Below, piece after piece: positions 26,120 through 37,743 of a stretch of DNA of 64,000 nt. Source of the DNA: Takakia lepidozioides (taxonomy: Eukaryota > Streptophyta > Takakiopsida > Takakiales > Takakiaceae); NCBI GenBank assembly GCA_030704615.1, contig CM060731.1, forward strand, positions 39,432,001 through 39,496,000, in the 5' to 3' direction. Position 1 is the stretch's first letter; each line of letters starts with the position of its first letter. Below the pieces are notes generated by a model that saw nothing but the letters and a program-made list of their open reading frames with translations, did no database searches and was not told the origin of the DNA. Both the position numbers and the translations under genes were made by a program.

Positions 26120-29100
26120 ATGAACTGGGATTTTGTTCCTTCGGAGGGGGGTGCGTATCAAAGGGACCCGACCCCGTCTGAAATGACGGTCTCCGATGAT
26201 AAGGACAACAATGACAATGGAATTATGCATGAGGATGTGGCAGCAATGGAGGACCTCTTAATGCATCAGATGGTAGATGAGGACACAGACTCTTTGAATG
26301 ACATGAAAAAAGAAGCCAAAACTCCCTTATACGAAGGGGCCCACGTGAGTAGACTTTCAACCATCTTGTTGTTGCTGAATTTGCAAATCCGGTTTGGCAT
26401 AAGCAATGTGGGTATGTCTGCCATAATGCGGACTATTGCGGACTACATCCTTGCCCCACATTTGAAGCCGAGAATGCCACGATCAAGAAAAGAGGCAAGA
26501 GCAGCCTTGGATGCTGTGGGGATGGGCTATAAGATTTTCATGCATGTCTATGTGATAAAACCCTGTACTACGGAGAGGATGCGAAACTCACCAAGTGTCC
26601 AAAGTGCAACAAAGACCGATATCGGGATGATGTTCAAGGGAAGAAAGCCCCGCGCAAGGTATACCCGCGCCACAATACACTTATATATTGCATTCTACCT
26701 TTTTGCAACCGCTACAAGACGTAAGGTTTTACTTAGAGATATGAATGACACTGATTATGATATGGGGCCAACATGGAGATGGTGCCAGAAAATGCACTAT
26801 TTTCCAATCATCTCGCGACTGCAGGCACACTACCGAAGCCCCTCATTAGCAGAACTGATGAGATGGCACGCCTCGCATCGGACCCCCCCGGGAAAGGTGT
26901 GCGGGCCACAATATTCACAAGCATGGAGGCATACTGAAGAGATGTGGCCTTTTCTCTTAGAGGACCCACGACATGTCCGCCTCAGCTTCTCCTCGGATGG
27001 GGTCAACCCATTCTCTGTCCAGTCATGTAGTCATTCCACTTGGCCGGTGACCATGATGAATTACAACATCCCTCCGTATCTTTCAATAAAAAAATGCCAT
27101 ATCATGTTGGCTGCCATTGTACCGGGTGAGTGTTTCCATTTCATGCTTATTATTACTTTGGATTTTACATTAATCTTCTTCTCTTTGGCGCAATTCCGAT
27201 GGAAGATTGATGAGTGACGTAATCATGTAGTAAGATGTGTCATTCATTATGAAGTATAATTAGCATGGTGGAGCATTGAAACAATTAATGGTGTGAATGT
27301 CTCATAGGGAAAAAAAACAAGTGAAAGACATGGACACGTACTTGCGACCTCTAGTTGATGAAGTGAAGGAGTTATGGAGGGGGGTCCCGACATTGGATGC
27401 TTCACTTGACCCTATGGCCGGACAATCTTTTCAGATGAGAGGCATCTTGCTTTGGACAATGCATGATTATCCAGGTATATTATGTTCCCCATGAGAAACC
27501 CGTGTACATTTACCTATCAAGGGATATTGAAGAGGATTGGGATTGATTGAAGTAGCAGCGACAGTCTTCTGCATCGTAGTGGGGTAAGATGCACATGGAA
27601 ACTTTTTGTCTTTCCTAATGTGGCGGAATGTCTACAAGACTTACTGTTTGCTCGGGGTTGAGCACTAAAGGGTACCACGCATGCCTGCATTGTGGCGATG
27701 AAGAGACAAACACTTGTTTGATGGCAAAGTGGAGTTACGTCCCCACTTGTGACACCATCCAGGCACTTTTGGGAAGACCGGTGGAAGGAGGCCCATCCGG
27801 AGGGGTCCGGTGAAGTGGAGGTGCCCGGCATGAAGCGGCTTTCAATCTTCTACGAGTTGCCATATTGGGCGGTACATATTCCACAAAAACACCATCAATA
27901 TTGCTATGCATGCATGTGATATTGCATGTTTTGTATGATTTCCATTGTCACTTTCACGACAAAATAGACGTGTAAGAATTTGTGGGTGGGGATATGTGTA
28001 GGACCTGGAGATTCGTCATCTTCTAGATCCCATGCATATTGAGAAGAATGTTTGCTCGTCCTTTTTTCGTGTTCTTCATGGCACGCCGGCAAAGAAGGGA
28101 GTGGCTGCGAAAGGAGATTCTCTCGGTGTTAGAAAGGAACTTGAGGAGCATGATCGCATGCCCCATCTATGGGATGGTGTGGACCCAAAGGGTGTTGTAC
28201 GGTGGAAGTATAGGCGTGCACCTTGGCAATGGACAAAGGAGGAATACAAGAAAGTGATAGCCACCATAGGAGCTGTCCGAACACCAACTGGTTATGGGTC
28301 ATCCCTCCGTATGAAGTTCAACGAAGATGGGGTCCATGGTTTGAAGTCTCATGACTACTACAATCTATTGCAAGATATCTTGCCCATTGCAGTACGTGAG
28401 ACATTGACTCTCGAGGTTCGCGAGACAGTTTATAGATTGGGAGCATTGTTCCGGTGGATTTGCTCCAAAGAGCTGGAGGAAGCGGACTTTCCACGCATGA
28501 AGAAGGAGGCGGTGGTTGTCATGTGTATGTTGGAGATGCACCTTCATCCCTCCTTCTTTGACATCCAAGTGCACTTGGTAGTGCACTTAGTGGAAGAGGC
28601 TTCGATTGCCGGCCCCGTTCATTCTCGGTGGATGTACTACCTTGAGCGATACATGAAGACTTTGAAAGCACATGTAAGACAAATGGCACACCCGGAGGGT
28701 AGCATGGCGGAGGGGTATACATTGCAAGAGGCTATGTTCTACTGCATGGAATACTTGGCAAGGGTGGATAAGGAAGCCCCTCCGATGTGGAAGGAAGATG
28801 AGGATGTACAAACCAATGACATCGTTTTGACCAAAAATTCAAAGAGGGTAAAATTACCCATCATGGTGATTAACCAAGCGCATGAGTTCATACTAAAGAA
28901 CACCCCATCCATACATGAGTGGGAGACAAGATATAATAACCTTGTTCAGCAACGACAGGAGGAGATGGTTGCGTGGAGGCGGAACCATGCAAGGGCGACT
29001 ACACGCGCTCCGCGAGTAAGGGGCCGGCGTATGAATGTGCCTTCACAAGAATTGCCCATGGAATTGCAGCCTCTAAGTTCATTCCGCCATTGGCTTCGGA

Positions 29101-29723
29101 CTGAAGTAGAGGATAACATTGCGAAAGGTGAGGTGGTTTCAGATTTGGTGCAAGACATTGCAAGGGGCCCCTCTCAATTTGCGACCTCATACACGGCGGT
29201 TTGGGTTCATGGTCGTCATTTTCGCATTCATGCTCTTGACATGAAGCGCAAAACAACGTTTGATTCTGGCTTGTGTGCCTCATATTGGCAAGACTCCGTG
29301 TGGGGCAGGGGAGATACACGACCTACCATGAGCACACTCAACTACTTTGGAGAGCTTGAGAGCATACTCCAACTTCAGTATACAAGGCACGAGCCTCTTA
29401 TCTTCAAGGTAAGGTGGTTCCAGCCACATCTTGTGGGGCCATCCGCAACAATAGTAGAAGACGAGTGTGATTTCATATGTGTCAATACAGATAGGCTCGA
29501 GTCTACTCATCGTCCCTCCGATGAGCCTTTTTCATGGCCTTCAGACATGGAGCAAGTTTTCTTCTCCGGATCAGGAAATTGGAAGGTGGTTGTGCATGCT
29601 CAGCCAAGAGGAAGATGTATCTATCATGGTCGGGGATCTACATGGGGCGAGACAAATGCGGAGGAGGAAGAGACTGGTCATGACGACGCTGATGTTGGCC
29701 GAGATTGGATAGAGGGGGTATAA
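26120..29723 (+). pseudogene. CACTA (En/Spm) transposase Tnp2 with DUF4218 and DUF4216, decayed
   Basis: Tnp2 cuts and moves CACTA elements. Parts in order: PLYEGAHVSRLSTILLLLNL (26320-26390), a zinc-type CPKCNKDRY reached only through a frameshift near 26536, DGVNPF...STWPVTMMNYNIPPYL (26998-27080), a donor after LAAIVPG at 27125, TYLRPLVDEVKELWRG (27330-27380), GLSTKGYHACLHCGDE (27655-27705), MHIEKNVCSSFF (28032), then DUF4218 (KSHDYYNLLQDILPIAVR to PEGSMAEGYTLQEA) and DUF4216 near the end (LQYTRHEPLIFKVRWFQPH). The part from 28032 to 29723 is open for 563 codons; the N-terminal half has stops and shifts beyond its introns. No intact transposase can be read. Confidence 0.9.
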
Positions 29724-30086
29724 GAGAATGATGACGCCCCGGACAATGCATCCCGGACCCTATACGATGAGGCTCCATCAGATGCAGATGTTGGAGAAGA
29801 AGATGAAGACATGGTCATTGAAACCGAGGTGGAAGATGATTCAGATGTGCCTTTTGGTGACCAACCATTTATGACAATGACTCTGATGAGCAAGAAGACT
29901 TGCAGCTTGATGAGGACGAAGAAGCTCCGGATGATGATGTTTAAGTCGATTAGACACGTAATCAAAGCTACATAATAATTCTCGCACTTAACTGTACCCA
30001 TCCTTTCGATTGATTATACGTGTACATGCATGTAGTTTATTTCTATGATTGATTAATGAAAAATCCCTGAAAAAAATCCTTTGTAG

Positions 30087-30470
30087 GTGTGGCGATCTAG
30101 GAATGATTTTAGTGAAGTTGTGACTCGAAAAGTGACTCTAGGATTGTTGAGTTTTTGTACGAGGGCAGGAATGTTGGAAGACATGGTTCTTGTTCTACAA
30201 GTGTTGACCAAGACTTACCCCTGGAAACCCTTCAATCGATTTGGTTACCATCTCGATGCAACAGAAAGAATCTTTGAAATTGGTGTGAAAGACAACAATG
30301 TTGCCAAAGCCATTGCCAAAGCAATCTACCCTCAACCCTCTAATCCCATGGCCCTTCCCTTTTCCTTTCCTAGTGTCCCCACCCCCTCTTCTTGCCCTTT
30401 GTCTTTAACAATAAGGCCGCTCGGGTTGATCACGGTCTCCCACATGCAAGATAGACCTATTATATTGTAG
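30087..30470 (+). other. Unrecognised open stretch within the CACTA element
   Basis: About 127 codons without a stop, including TKTYPWKPFNRFGYHLDATE and GVKDNNVAKAIAKAIYP. I do not recognise it. It follows an AG at the end of a pyrimidine-poor stretch and may be an exon of a second CACTA gene or captured host DNA. Confidence 0.3.
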
Positions 30471-30556
30471 CACAGAAGGAGAACTAAAAAGATTTGCAAC
30501 AATGGATCCATTCAGGTTGGCCTCTGCCATGACCTTTGCAAAGACACAGAAAAGGC

Positions 30557-31470
30557 AATATTGCGATTCCCCGCCGTCGTAGACCTGTTGGGGCATCGCA
30601 ATACCGTCGCAAGGCGACCCTTGGAGGTCGCAACCCCCTGCATTTACAATATCTATGACTGCGGATTTTTCCTATGTAATGATTTTTGTTTTAGCTCTAT
30701 TTTGTTCTGTGAATGCAAACCCCAAACCACTACATCCCTGGAAAAAAATGGACAAAAAAAAAAAACAAAGAGTTTCCTTCACTTACTATTGCGGAACTCT
30801 CTATGGAGACTGCATCAAGTTGAAAAGAACTCAACTTCGGAATGCAAATGAGGGAAGAAAATATGGTTTTCAGTTCAAATGATTTTTGTTCACTCCCAAA
30901 ATTTGCACACGCATTGCAAACGCTGTCATTAAGCATATGGTCTAATAGTTTATACGGATGTAGTGGTGCAAGGGTCGAATTCATAGAACAAAACACAGCA
31001 ATTTTTATTATTATTATGTAGCAGCAATCCCTAATCCTAGACCCCCAGGCAAGAGGGCACTTGCGACGCCCCAGCAGGCCTGCGACTGCGGGGAATCGCA
31101 ACGTCGCCATTGTGGCATTGCTGCGATGTTGGGACGTCGCTATCCTCAGCGCGAGCTGGCTCGGCCTTCCCCACGCGCCTAAGTGTGAGGGGGTGTTGTT
31201 GCGATTCCCGGGCGTCGCAGCCTTGCGGGAGCGTCGCAGAGGGCACGTGCAACGCCCGGGCGTCGCAACCCCCAACTTGCTGGCGGGTCATGCCCCAACT
31301 GCAGCGACGCACCTGAATCGCAAGCTGGCGAAGCGTCACCGAAGCGGCGCTGCGGCGACGTCGCTATTTCCGGGCCGAGCGCCTACGCGGCGCAGCAGTC
31401 GCAGGAGGGTTGTTGCGTCTGGCGCGCTCGGGGTCCCGGCGTCGCTAACCCCCCCCTAAACGTAGTACTG
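30557..31470 (+). repeat. CACTA 3' subterminal repeats and terminus
   Basis: Dense GCGACG/CGTCGC units (30557-30640 and 31050-31450) end in GTCGCTAACCCCCCCC and CGTAGTACTG. Inverted, this terminus reads like the CACTACTGCG end at 48599, slightly mutated. Between the two blocks lies about 400 bp of unrelated AT-rich DNA, perhaps a later insertion. I found no matching 5' terminus upstream of the SET frame. Confidence 0.65.
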
Positions 31471-31471
31471 T

Positions 31472-33190
31472 ATGGGGATGTGCAAAGCCATACCCTTGGT
31501 TCTTGTTGGTCCTAGTGAGCCAAAAGTCGGTTTATATAAGCTAGAATAGCTAGTAAGTCCAAGTGGGCATGTGAGCGGGTTGGAGCACACCTTCCTAATA
31601 AATAGCCTTTTCAGTATATTCTAGATTCTCATCCATCTATTGTTACCCATTCTTTTATTTTATTTTATTTTCATTCATAACTTGGTGAGTGCTATAATTT
31701 TATTATACTCAATTCCTTTCAAATTTATCCCTTCAATTCTATAATATTCGCCCTTGGTGGCTGATTCGGGTGTTACCTGATCCTCACGGATGTAAGCCTC
31801 ATGGACTTTTGTCCTGGTTAATTTTTCCAGGACTTCCCCTTAATATGATTTATCCTCCCCTTTTATTAGAAAAAATAAATTCAGTTCCCTTTATCAGCTT
31901 TATTATATTCATTTTGTCTCAATTTAGTCATAATGATATCCATTATATTCAGTTCCTTTCAGTTTAATAGTTTTCTCATTTCGCATTTGTTTCTTGCATT
32001 TAATTTATTATTATTTTCTATCGAGGTGAAAACATAAAATATTTTGATTCCAAATCTCACATCTATTTGTTTTTGTTTTGTTTTGTTTTTTCTTACGGAA
32101 CAGGGGACAAAGGCCCTAGAATTATACTAGAAGAAGTGGAAAAAATAACCACCCTGAGGCTGTGAAGGCTTACAGTGGGGATACCACCCCGTGACCATTA
32201 CAATCCAATAGCTTGAGAGGGTTCTATCTATGTGAATTAGAGTCTAAACAAGTAACCATAGAAAGTAATGTCTTGCAGATTGTGTAAGTGCAACACTAAG
32301 AGTAAGAGGCTATAAAAGCCAAGGCATGCAAAAGATGAGAAAGTAGTGACCAAAAAGGAATATGCAAGAAAGTCCTACAGTGGCTATCAAGGAGATTCTT
32401 AAAATTATTAAATGTAATTGTTATCCTCAACAAACCCTGTAAGTGCCGACGGTTTCAATTTTATGTTTTAAATATTTATCATTTTTATTTCAATAAAATC
32501 AGGACCGCCAACTCTAGCATTTCAGTTTTGTGATTAAAGTGTGAAGCCATTACACAAGATCCTATGTGTATCGTTGTAAGGCATGGCTTGCATGTATTCC
32601 ATGCATTTGTTTTTATTTGTACTAAATAATTACTTCAATTTGTGAATTCGGTAATTTCTGACATTTTCTGAAATTTATTTTTCAATTACATTATTGTACT
32701 TGATTAAAATAAGTATTGAAACAATCTTTTAACTCCTAAATGCAGCCTGCCTACGCTGCCACCTCCAACCCATTTCGTTGGAATTAAGAATTTGAGATTT
32801 GAGACCCAAGCAACATGAATCAAGGTCAATAAGTGTTCCACCACAACACGCTCAAAAGACACCATAATTTACACTTGCTTCGACAACACGTCCACATTTT
32901 TTAGTTTTAGTTTTTAGTTTTCCACCACAAAATATTTCACCATTTTTTTCTGCCAACGTTATAAATTGCAAGTTGCAAGTTACAACATACATTTGATGGT
33001 GGATTAAAGCTATTTCACCCGCCTCCTGGGTGAAGTAAGGGTTGAAGCCTCAAGACGAGGGCCTTAGCTATTATCTTGTAGGTGGAGTTTAACAATGTGA
33101 TTGGGACCAGTGGATGGGTCCAATTATTGCAAAGCTAGAAAGACAGCTTGCCTACTAGGGCTCCTGCTTTCTCTCCATTACGAGAAGGTC
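31472..33190. other. AT-rich non-coding DNA
   Basis: No gene seen. 31480-31740 has TTTATATAAGC and AATAAATAG in LTR-like order and may be a solo LTR. 32050-32200 (T-rich run, then GGGGACAAAGGCCCTAG) resembles LINE 3'-end sequence near other LINE remnants in the window. Confidence 0.35.
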
Positions 33191-33191
33191 A

Positions 33192-33556
33192 TTGGTTGCC
33201 AACCAAGTGCTACAGGCTGGAATTTGGTACTTTGCATCGGTATTAGGTCCTAACTCTAACACTATTGCGGAAGTCAAAAGATGCATCAGAAACTTCATTT
33301 GGGGGGCACATTCTGCTGCACAAACCAAACGTCCACAGATTTCTTGGAGTCAGATTTGCCTGCCAAAAAAACTCGGAGGTCTAGGGGTCCTTGATCCAAG
33401 GACCCAAATCCAAGCCCTGCTAGGAAAATGGATACCTCGTTACCTGGGGCCAGATGGAGGTTGGTGGAAGTTCCTGGTAGCAACAACCATCTCCAAGGCC
33501 TTGCCACTCACCTCAACACATTGGGCTCCATCTGAATGTTGGGTGGCTCAAGGCTT
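33192..33556 (+). pseudogene. LINE reverse-transcriptase tail fragment
   Basis: The translation includes RCIRNFIWG, ISWSQICLPKKLGGLGVLDP and IQALLGKWIPRYL, the conserved stretch between LINE reverse transcriptase and zf-RVT. It is cut at 33556 where the LTR begins. Confidence 0.85.
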
Positions 33557-33904
33557 TGTCATGGTTTTGTTTGTGATTAGTTAGAAATAGTTATTTCTAG
33601 CTAATTATGACATTATACATTTATATTTGTATTTTGTTGGCATTGGGACTTCATTTGGTTCCATGTGCCAAGTGAGGTGACGAACCTCACTTGGGACGTG
33701 GGGAGGTTATCTCCAAGTGAGACGTAGGCAGACTTGTCTTCTTCTAGTCGAGCCTCCCGAGGCCTCTCTCGCCGCCATAGCTCTAGTACTTGAGATGGAG
33801 AGTGGGTGAGGTCTGTATGGTGGAGTCCTTTAGCAAAGGTGCCATTGGCTTGACTTATATAACGTGATAGAGTGGTTTCTCCTCTTTTCACCATTTCTAT
33901 ATCA
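33557..33904 (+). repeat. LTR-like unit, probable 5' LTR of the gypsy element
   Basis: 348 bp from TGTCATGG to TATCA, the same length as the inverted copy at 23878-24225. It contains a TATA-like ACTTATATAACG at about 33851-33862 and a palindrome, TTAGAAATAGTTATTTCTAG. No 5-bp duplication flanks it, which fits a 5' LTR whose partner is lost. Confidence 0.65.
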
Positions 33905-34779
33905 CTAGAAGAAGACATGCTTACATCTATGAGTGCAAGGTGTTAGCATAGTTAGCACTTGTGTGTGGAAGAGAGCTTGATAGATAGCTCTTAAGATACA
34001 AGGTGTTGCAGGGTTTACAAGAAGAAAGCCTTGTGGTGTTTATGTACAAGAGTAGGTCTTCAATGAGAGCCCCATTGAAAAGTTTGAGAGCTTGTGAAGA
34101 AGCTCTTGTTCTGCAAGTGTTGCAGGGTTTGATGAGTTCAAGAAGAGCTCGGGTGTTAAGGGAGCAAGCGGTGCATGTGTGGAGCATGGTTTCAGCTTGT
34201 GGGAGTCTTCAACTTCAAGCTTAGGAGAGCTATGAGTGGAGGTAGACATCTGATTTCTCTTTGGGGCAGAATAGTGTATTTGTAGAGCATGCTTTGAGTT
34301 GGGGTTTCAATCCCAAGCTTGGGAAGAGCATGTCTATGGAAGTGGCAAGTGCAGGGCTGGATTAGGAGCTCTAAGAGGTGCACTATGGCCATAGAAAGAA
34401 ACACTAAGAGTGCATGCGATGGCTAGAAGAGGGTATGCCATAGAAAGCTCAATAGCTTGTTTTATGCTTGTTTCAATAAGTTCTATAGAAAAAGAGAGCT
34501 TGTTGTGTGGCAAATAGCTTGCTCAGGGAGTTAGAGGCACTCTTGGTGGTCTATTGATGCTCAAGAAACCAAGAACAGCACCTCTGGTTGCTCTATAGAA
34601 GCCATAGCTCGTTGCAGCAATCGCAGAGGCAAAACAGCACAAACCCTAGCTTGGGAACGCGTGTGAACTCCTTGGGAACTCAAGAGAACGCGTGAGAACG
34701 CTTGTGAACTCCTTGGGAACTTGTGGAAACGCATGGGAACGCGTGGGAACATTGTCCCAGAGTTGGGAGCACCACCATT

Positions 34780-35110
34780 GTCCAATCGGATGAACTATTG
34801 AGCCAGTGGATGAAAATCGGCGCTCTTGGATGAGAATTGGTTGCAGTGGATGAAACTGTGCCAGCGGATGAAATCTCGTCAGCAGATGAACTATCGCGCT
34901 ATCGGATGAAACATCGCGGTGACGGATGAAATTGTGGCAGCGGATGAACTATCGCGCTATCGGATGAAAAATTGCGTCGACGGATGAAACTGCGCCAGCG
35001 GATGAAATCGCGCCTGTGGATGAAATATCGCACCGACGGATGAACTATCGCGGCGGATGAGATATCGGACCTGCGGATGAGAAATCGCGGTTTTGGATTA
35101 AATTTGGTCA
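34780..35110 (+). repeat. Minisatellite of GGATGAA-containing units in the gypsy leader
   Basis: About 17-18 degenerate units of 15-20 bp, each with GGATGAA or GGATGAG followed by ATCGCG-like sequence, all in one orientation. Confidence 0.85.
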
Positions 35111-35149
35111 GTGACGGATGAAAAATCGACTGATTGTGGATATTTTTGG

Positions 35150-35600
35150 AGCCTTCTAGGGGCTTGTTTGAGGACTATTTGGGGTCTATTGAGGCCAATA
35201 TCTTGCAGGTATTTGGGGCCTGCTTTGAGGACTATTTGGGGTCTATTGAAGCCAATATCTTGCAGGCTTGTGGAGCCTGCTTGGGGCTGTTTGAAGGACT
35301 ATTTGGGGTCCTTGGAGGCCAATGTTTTGCAGGCCTGTGGAGCCTTGTGAGGGCTGGTTGGAGGACGATTGGAGATCCTTGAAAGCCAATACTTGGCAGA
35401 TTTGAGGAGCTTCTTAAGGGCTGTTGGAGGACTTTTAGAGGTCTTTGGAGGCCAATACTTGACAGATTTGTGGAGCTTCTTAAGGGCTGTTTAGAGGACT
35501 CTTGGAGGTCCTTGGAGGCCATATTAGGCAGGCTTGTGGAGCCATTGTGAGGGCTGGTTGGCGACCTTGGAGGCCACTAATTGGCGGGCGTCTAGGGCCT
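35150..35600 (+). repeat. Tandem repeat, about 60-65-bp units, in the gypsy leader
   Basis: Seven or so units built on GGAGCCT, AGGACTATTTGGGGTC and GAGGCCAATATCTTGCAGG, the first three nearly identical and the later ones diverged. Confidence 0.85.
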
Positions 35601-36360
35601 TTTGGTGGACTGTTTGGAGTCCAAGTTTGCGAACTTCTTGAACCTCGGTGGGTCTATGTGAGGGGCTGATTGAGGGCAGATTTCAGAAATTCATGGCAAT
35701 AACTTGAGGGCTCTTGAGAGTTATTTGAGAGGTTATTTAAGGATAGTCTTATCTATTGCTTAAGCAAGAGTGTGTGTGAAGATAGGGGGAGTAATGGGAT
35801 AAGAGCATTCTGGGCTTAGAGATTGCTTTAGCTCCTCTTCTCTATAGTCTTCCATCATTCTTGTAGGCCAAAGCTTTTCTGTAAGCGGAGGCAGAGCTGG
35901 TTTGGATAAAGACTTGGCCATCTTGCAGGTTTATTGAAGCCGCAAGGAGATCGATGGATTTAAGCTGTGGGAGGTGTTGTTGTTTGAGTTTCTTGTGTTT
36001 GGATCCTCCTCCCACACATGCATGCTTGACTGTGCGCCATGCTAGTTTGGTTTGGGCACTTGCTTTTATAGGTGGTTGTGCCGGAAATATTGTGGCCGAC
36101 CAATCCTAGAGCGTGCTGTCAGTGGTGAGGCTGGGGTGATGACCAGCAGACCATCATTGTTTCTCTTATGGTGAGGCTGGGTTGATGACCAACAGACCAT
36201 AGGAGTGCCTGCGGTGGATGCAGATGCAGGTGCAGGTTCAGAATATGAACCTAGTATTCCAAACCATAAGCCGCAACAGGTTCTCTGCCCGGTTACCTCG
36301 TGGAAAGGGGGATTAGAGACAAGCTGATAGCCGGTTTGAGTGTGAGTTTTCATCACGGAG

Positions 36361-37254
36361 GTGCCACCAGTTGCTGATGAGAGTGCCGGTACGAGCACCA
36401 GCGATACTAGTGGGTATACAAGACGAGATGTGCAATTTAGGCCACCTTCACCTTCAGTGTCTTCCGATGAAGGTTCAGACTCAGAGTTAGGAGGATTTTC
36501 GCCGAGGGTGCAAGCCATTTCCGTGCCATTGTTGTGGGATACGATGGATGAAATGTATGGAGCTACCAAGGGGCCACGTCGGTACTCGGGAGCTGTGGGC
36601 ACCATCGAGCTTGATGATTTCATACATGAGTTTGATAGTTGGTGTGATTTGCAGCAGATGCGCAATCCACAACTGTTTACGCCTTTTATGGCGTGGGAGG
36701 GGCTGTTTCAGCACCTTGAGGGGCTGCCTATGGATGACTACCATGAGTTTAGGCGGAGAAATGAGGTGGAGATTGAGGAGTGACGACAATATTGGTCACC
36801 TGACTATGTCTCCATCACTAGAGGCACAAGGGCAGCGGCGATACCCGCAGCTACACCAACATCCCCAACTGCTAGCACTAGTAGTGGGACAATTAAAGAT
36901 GGAGCTGGGAAATCCACCCAAGCTTCTGCCGCAACACCAGCACCCGTGCCTGCCTTTAACCCAGTTGTGGAGTTCTTCGAGGAGTTGAGGAGAAACTATC
37001 AGGGAATAAGGACGGAGAAATTGCGGAACTTGCAAGAGTTTCAACGCAAGCCTACTGAGAGTTTGAGAGAGGATTATATGCGCATGAGGCGATTGATAAA
37101 TGTAACCCAAGGGGTTACGGATACTCAAGCAGTCCAATTCTGGTATGGGATATTGGACAAAGAACTAAGGAGAAGGGTGCGGGATGTAACTCTCCTACAA
37201 GTAGACCAACCCACCTTAGCAAACGTGTTTTTGCTGGCAGAGCGGATAGCTTAA
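36361..37254 (+). pseudogene. gag: Gypsy gag (retrotransposon gag domain)
   Basis: Gag forms the particle in which reverse transcription takes place. Two open pieces in one frame, parted by TGA at 36781, read as a retrotrans_gag domain: RRYSGAVGTIELDDFIHEFD, PFMAWEGLFQHLEGLP, then after a variable Thr/Ala-rich linker VVEFFEELRRNYQGIRTEKL, FQRKPTESLREDYMRMRRL and ERIA before TAA at 37252. The first in-frame ATG is at 36544 and a stop precedes at 36343, so the true start is lost or lies in another exon. Confidence 0.8.
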
Positions 37255-37447
37255 TATGGTGGAGGAGCGAGTGGTCATGGTGGGGTTTGGTAAAGAGAAA
37301 CAATGAAGTGGGGCTCCTAGCCAACAACAACCATTACCCCAACGTGCTCAAGGCAACAAGGGGGCTCAGGCGAAGCCCAGGGAAGGACAGAGAGGATCTC
37401 AATTGTAGAGGTCACTTCCTTCATTCTCAGGCCAACAACAGTCGGGT

Positions 37448-37700
37448 GTGACATGTTGGGATTGTGGAGGACCCCATGTTAAGAGAGATTGCCCGGAGAG
37501 AGGCAAAGGGCCGGCACAGGCACGGCCTACACAACTACAGTGTGGGCATTGTGGCAAGTATAGGCATGAAGAGGCCCATTGTTATGACTTGCATCCTGAG
37601 CTACGGCCAGGCCAGTTCCAAGGGAACAATGGTGGCCGAGGACAAGACAATGTAGTCCAGAGAGGTAGAGGAGGCAAAGGTCGCGGGGAAGTCGTAACCA
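37448..37700 (+). pseudogene. Gag nucleocapsid zinc knuckles, frame-shifted
   Basis: The translation holds CWDCGGPHVKRDC, an exact CX2CX4HX4C knuckle, and a second one, CGHCGKYRHEEAHC. It is in a different frame from gag and protease, so at least one indel lies on each side (37255-37447 and near 37700). Confidence 0.85.
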
Positions 37701-37743
37701 AAACCAAGGAGCACAAGGTCAAGGTCAAGGTCATGACCAAGGC

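Noticed and set aside
34561-35522. Repeated peptide frames in the gypsy leader
   Set aside because: They follow the minisatellite and tandem repeat periods and change frame between units.
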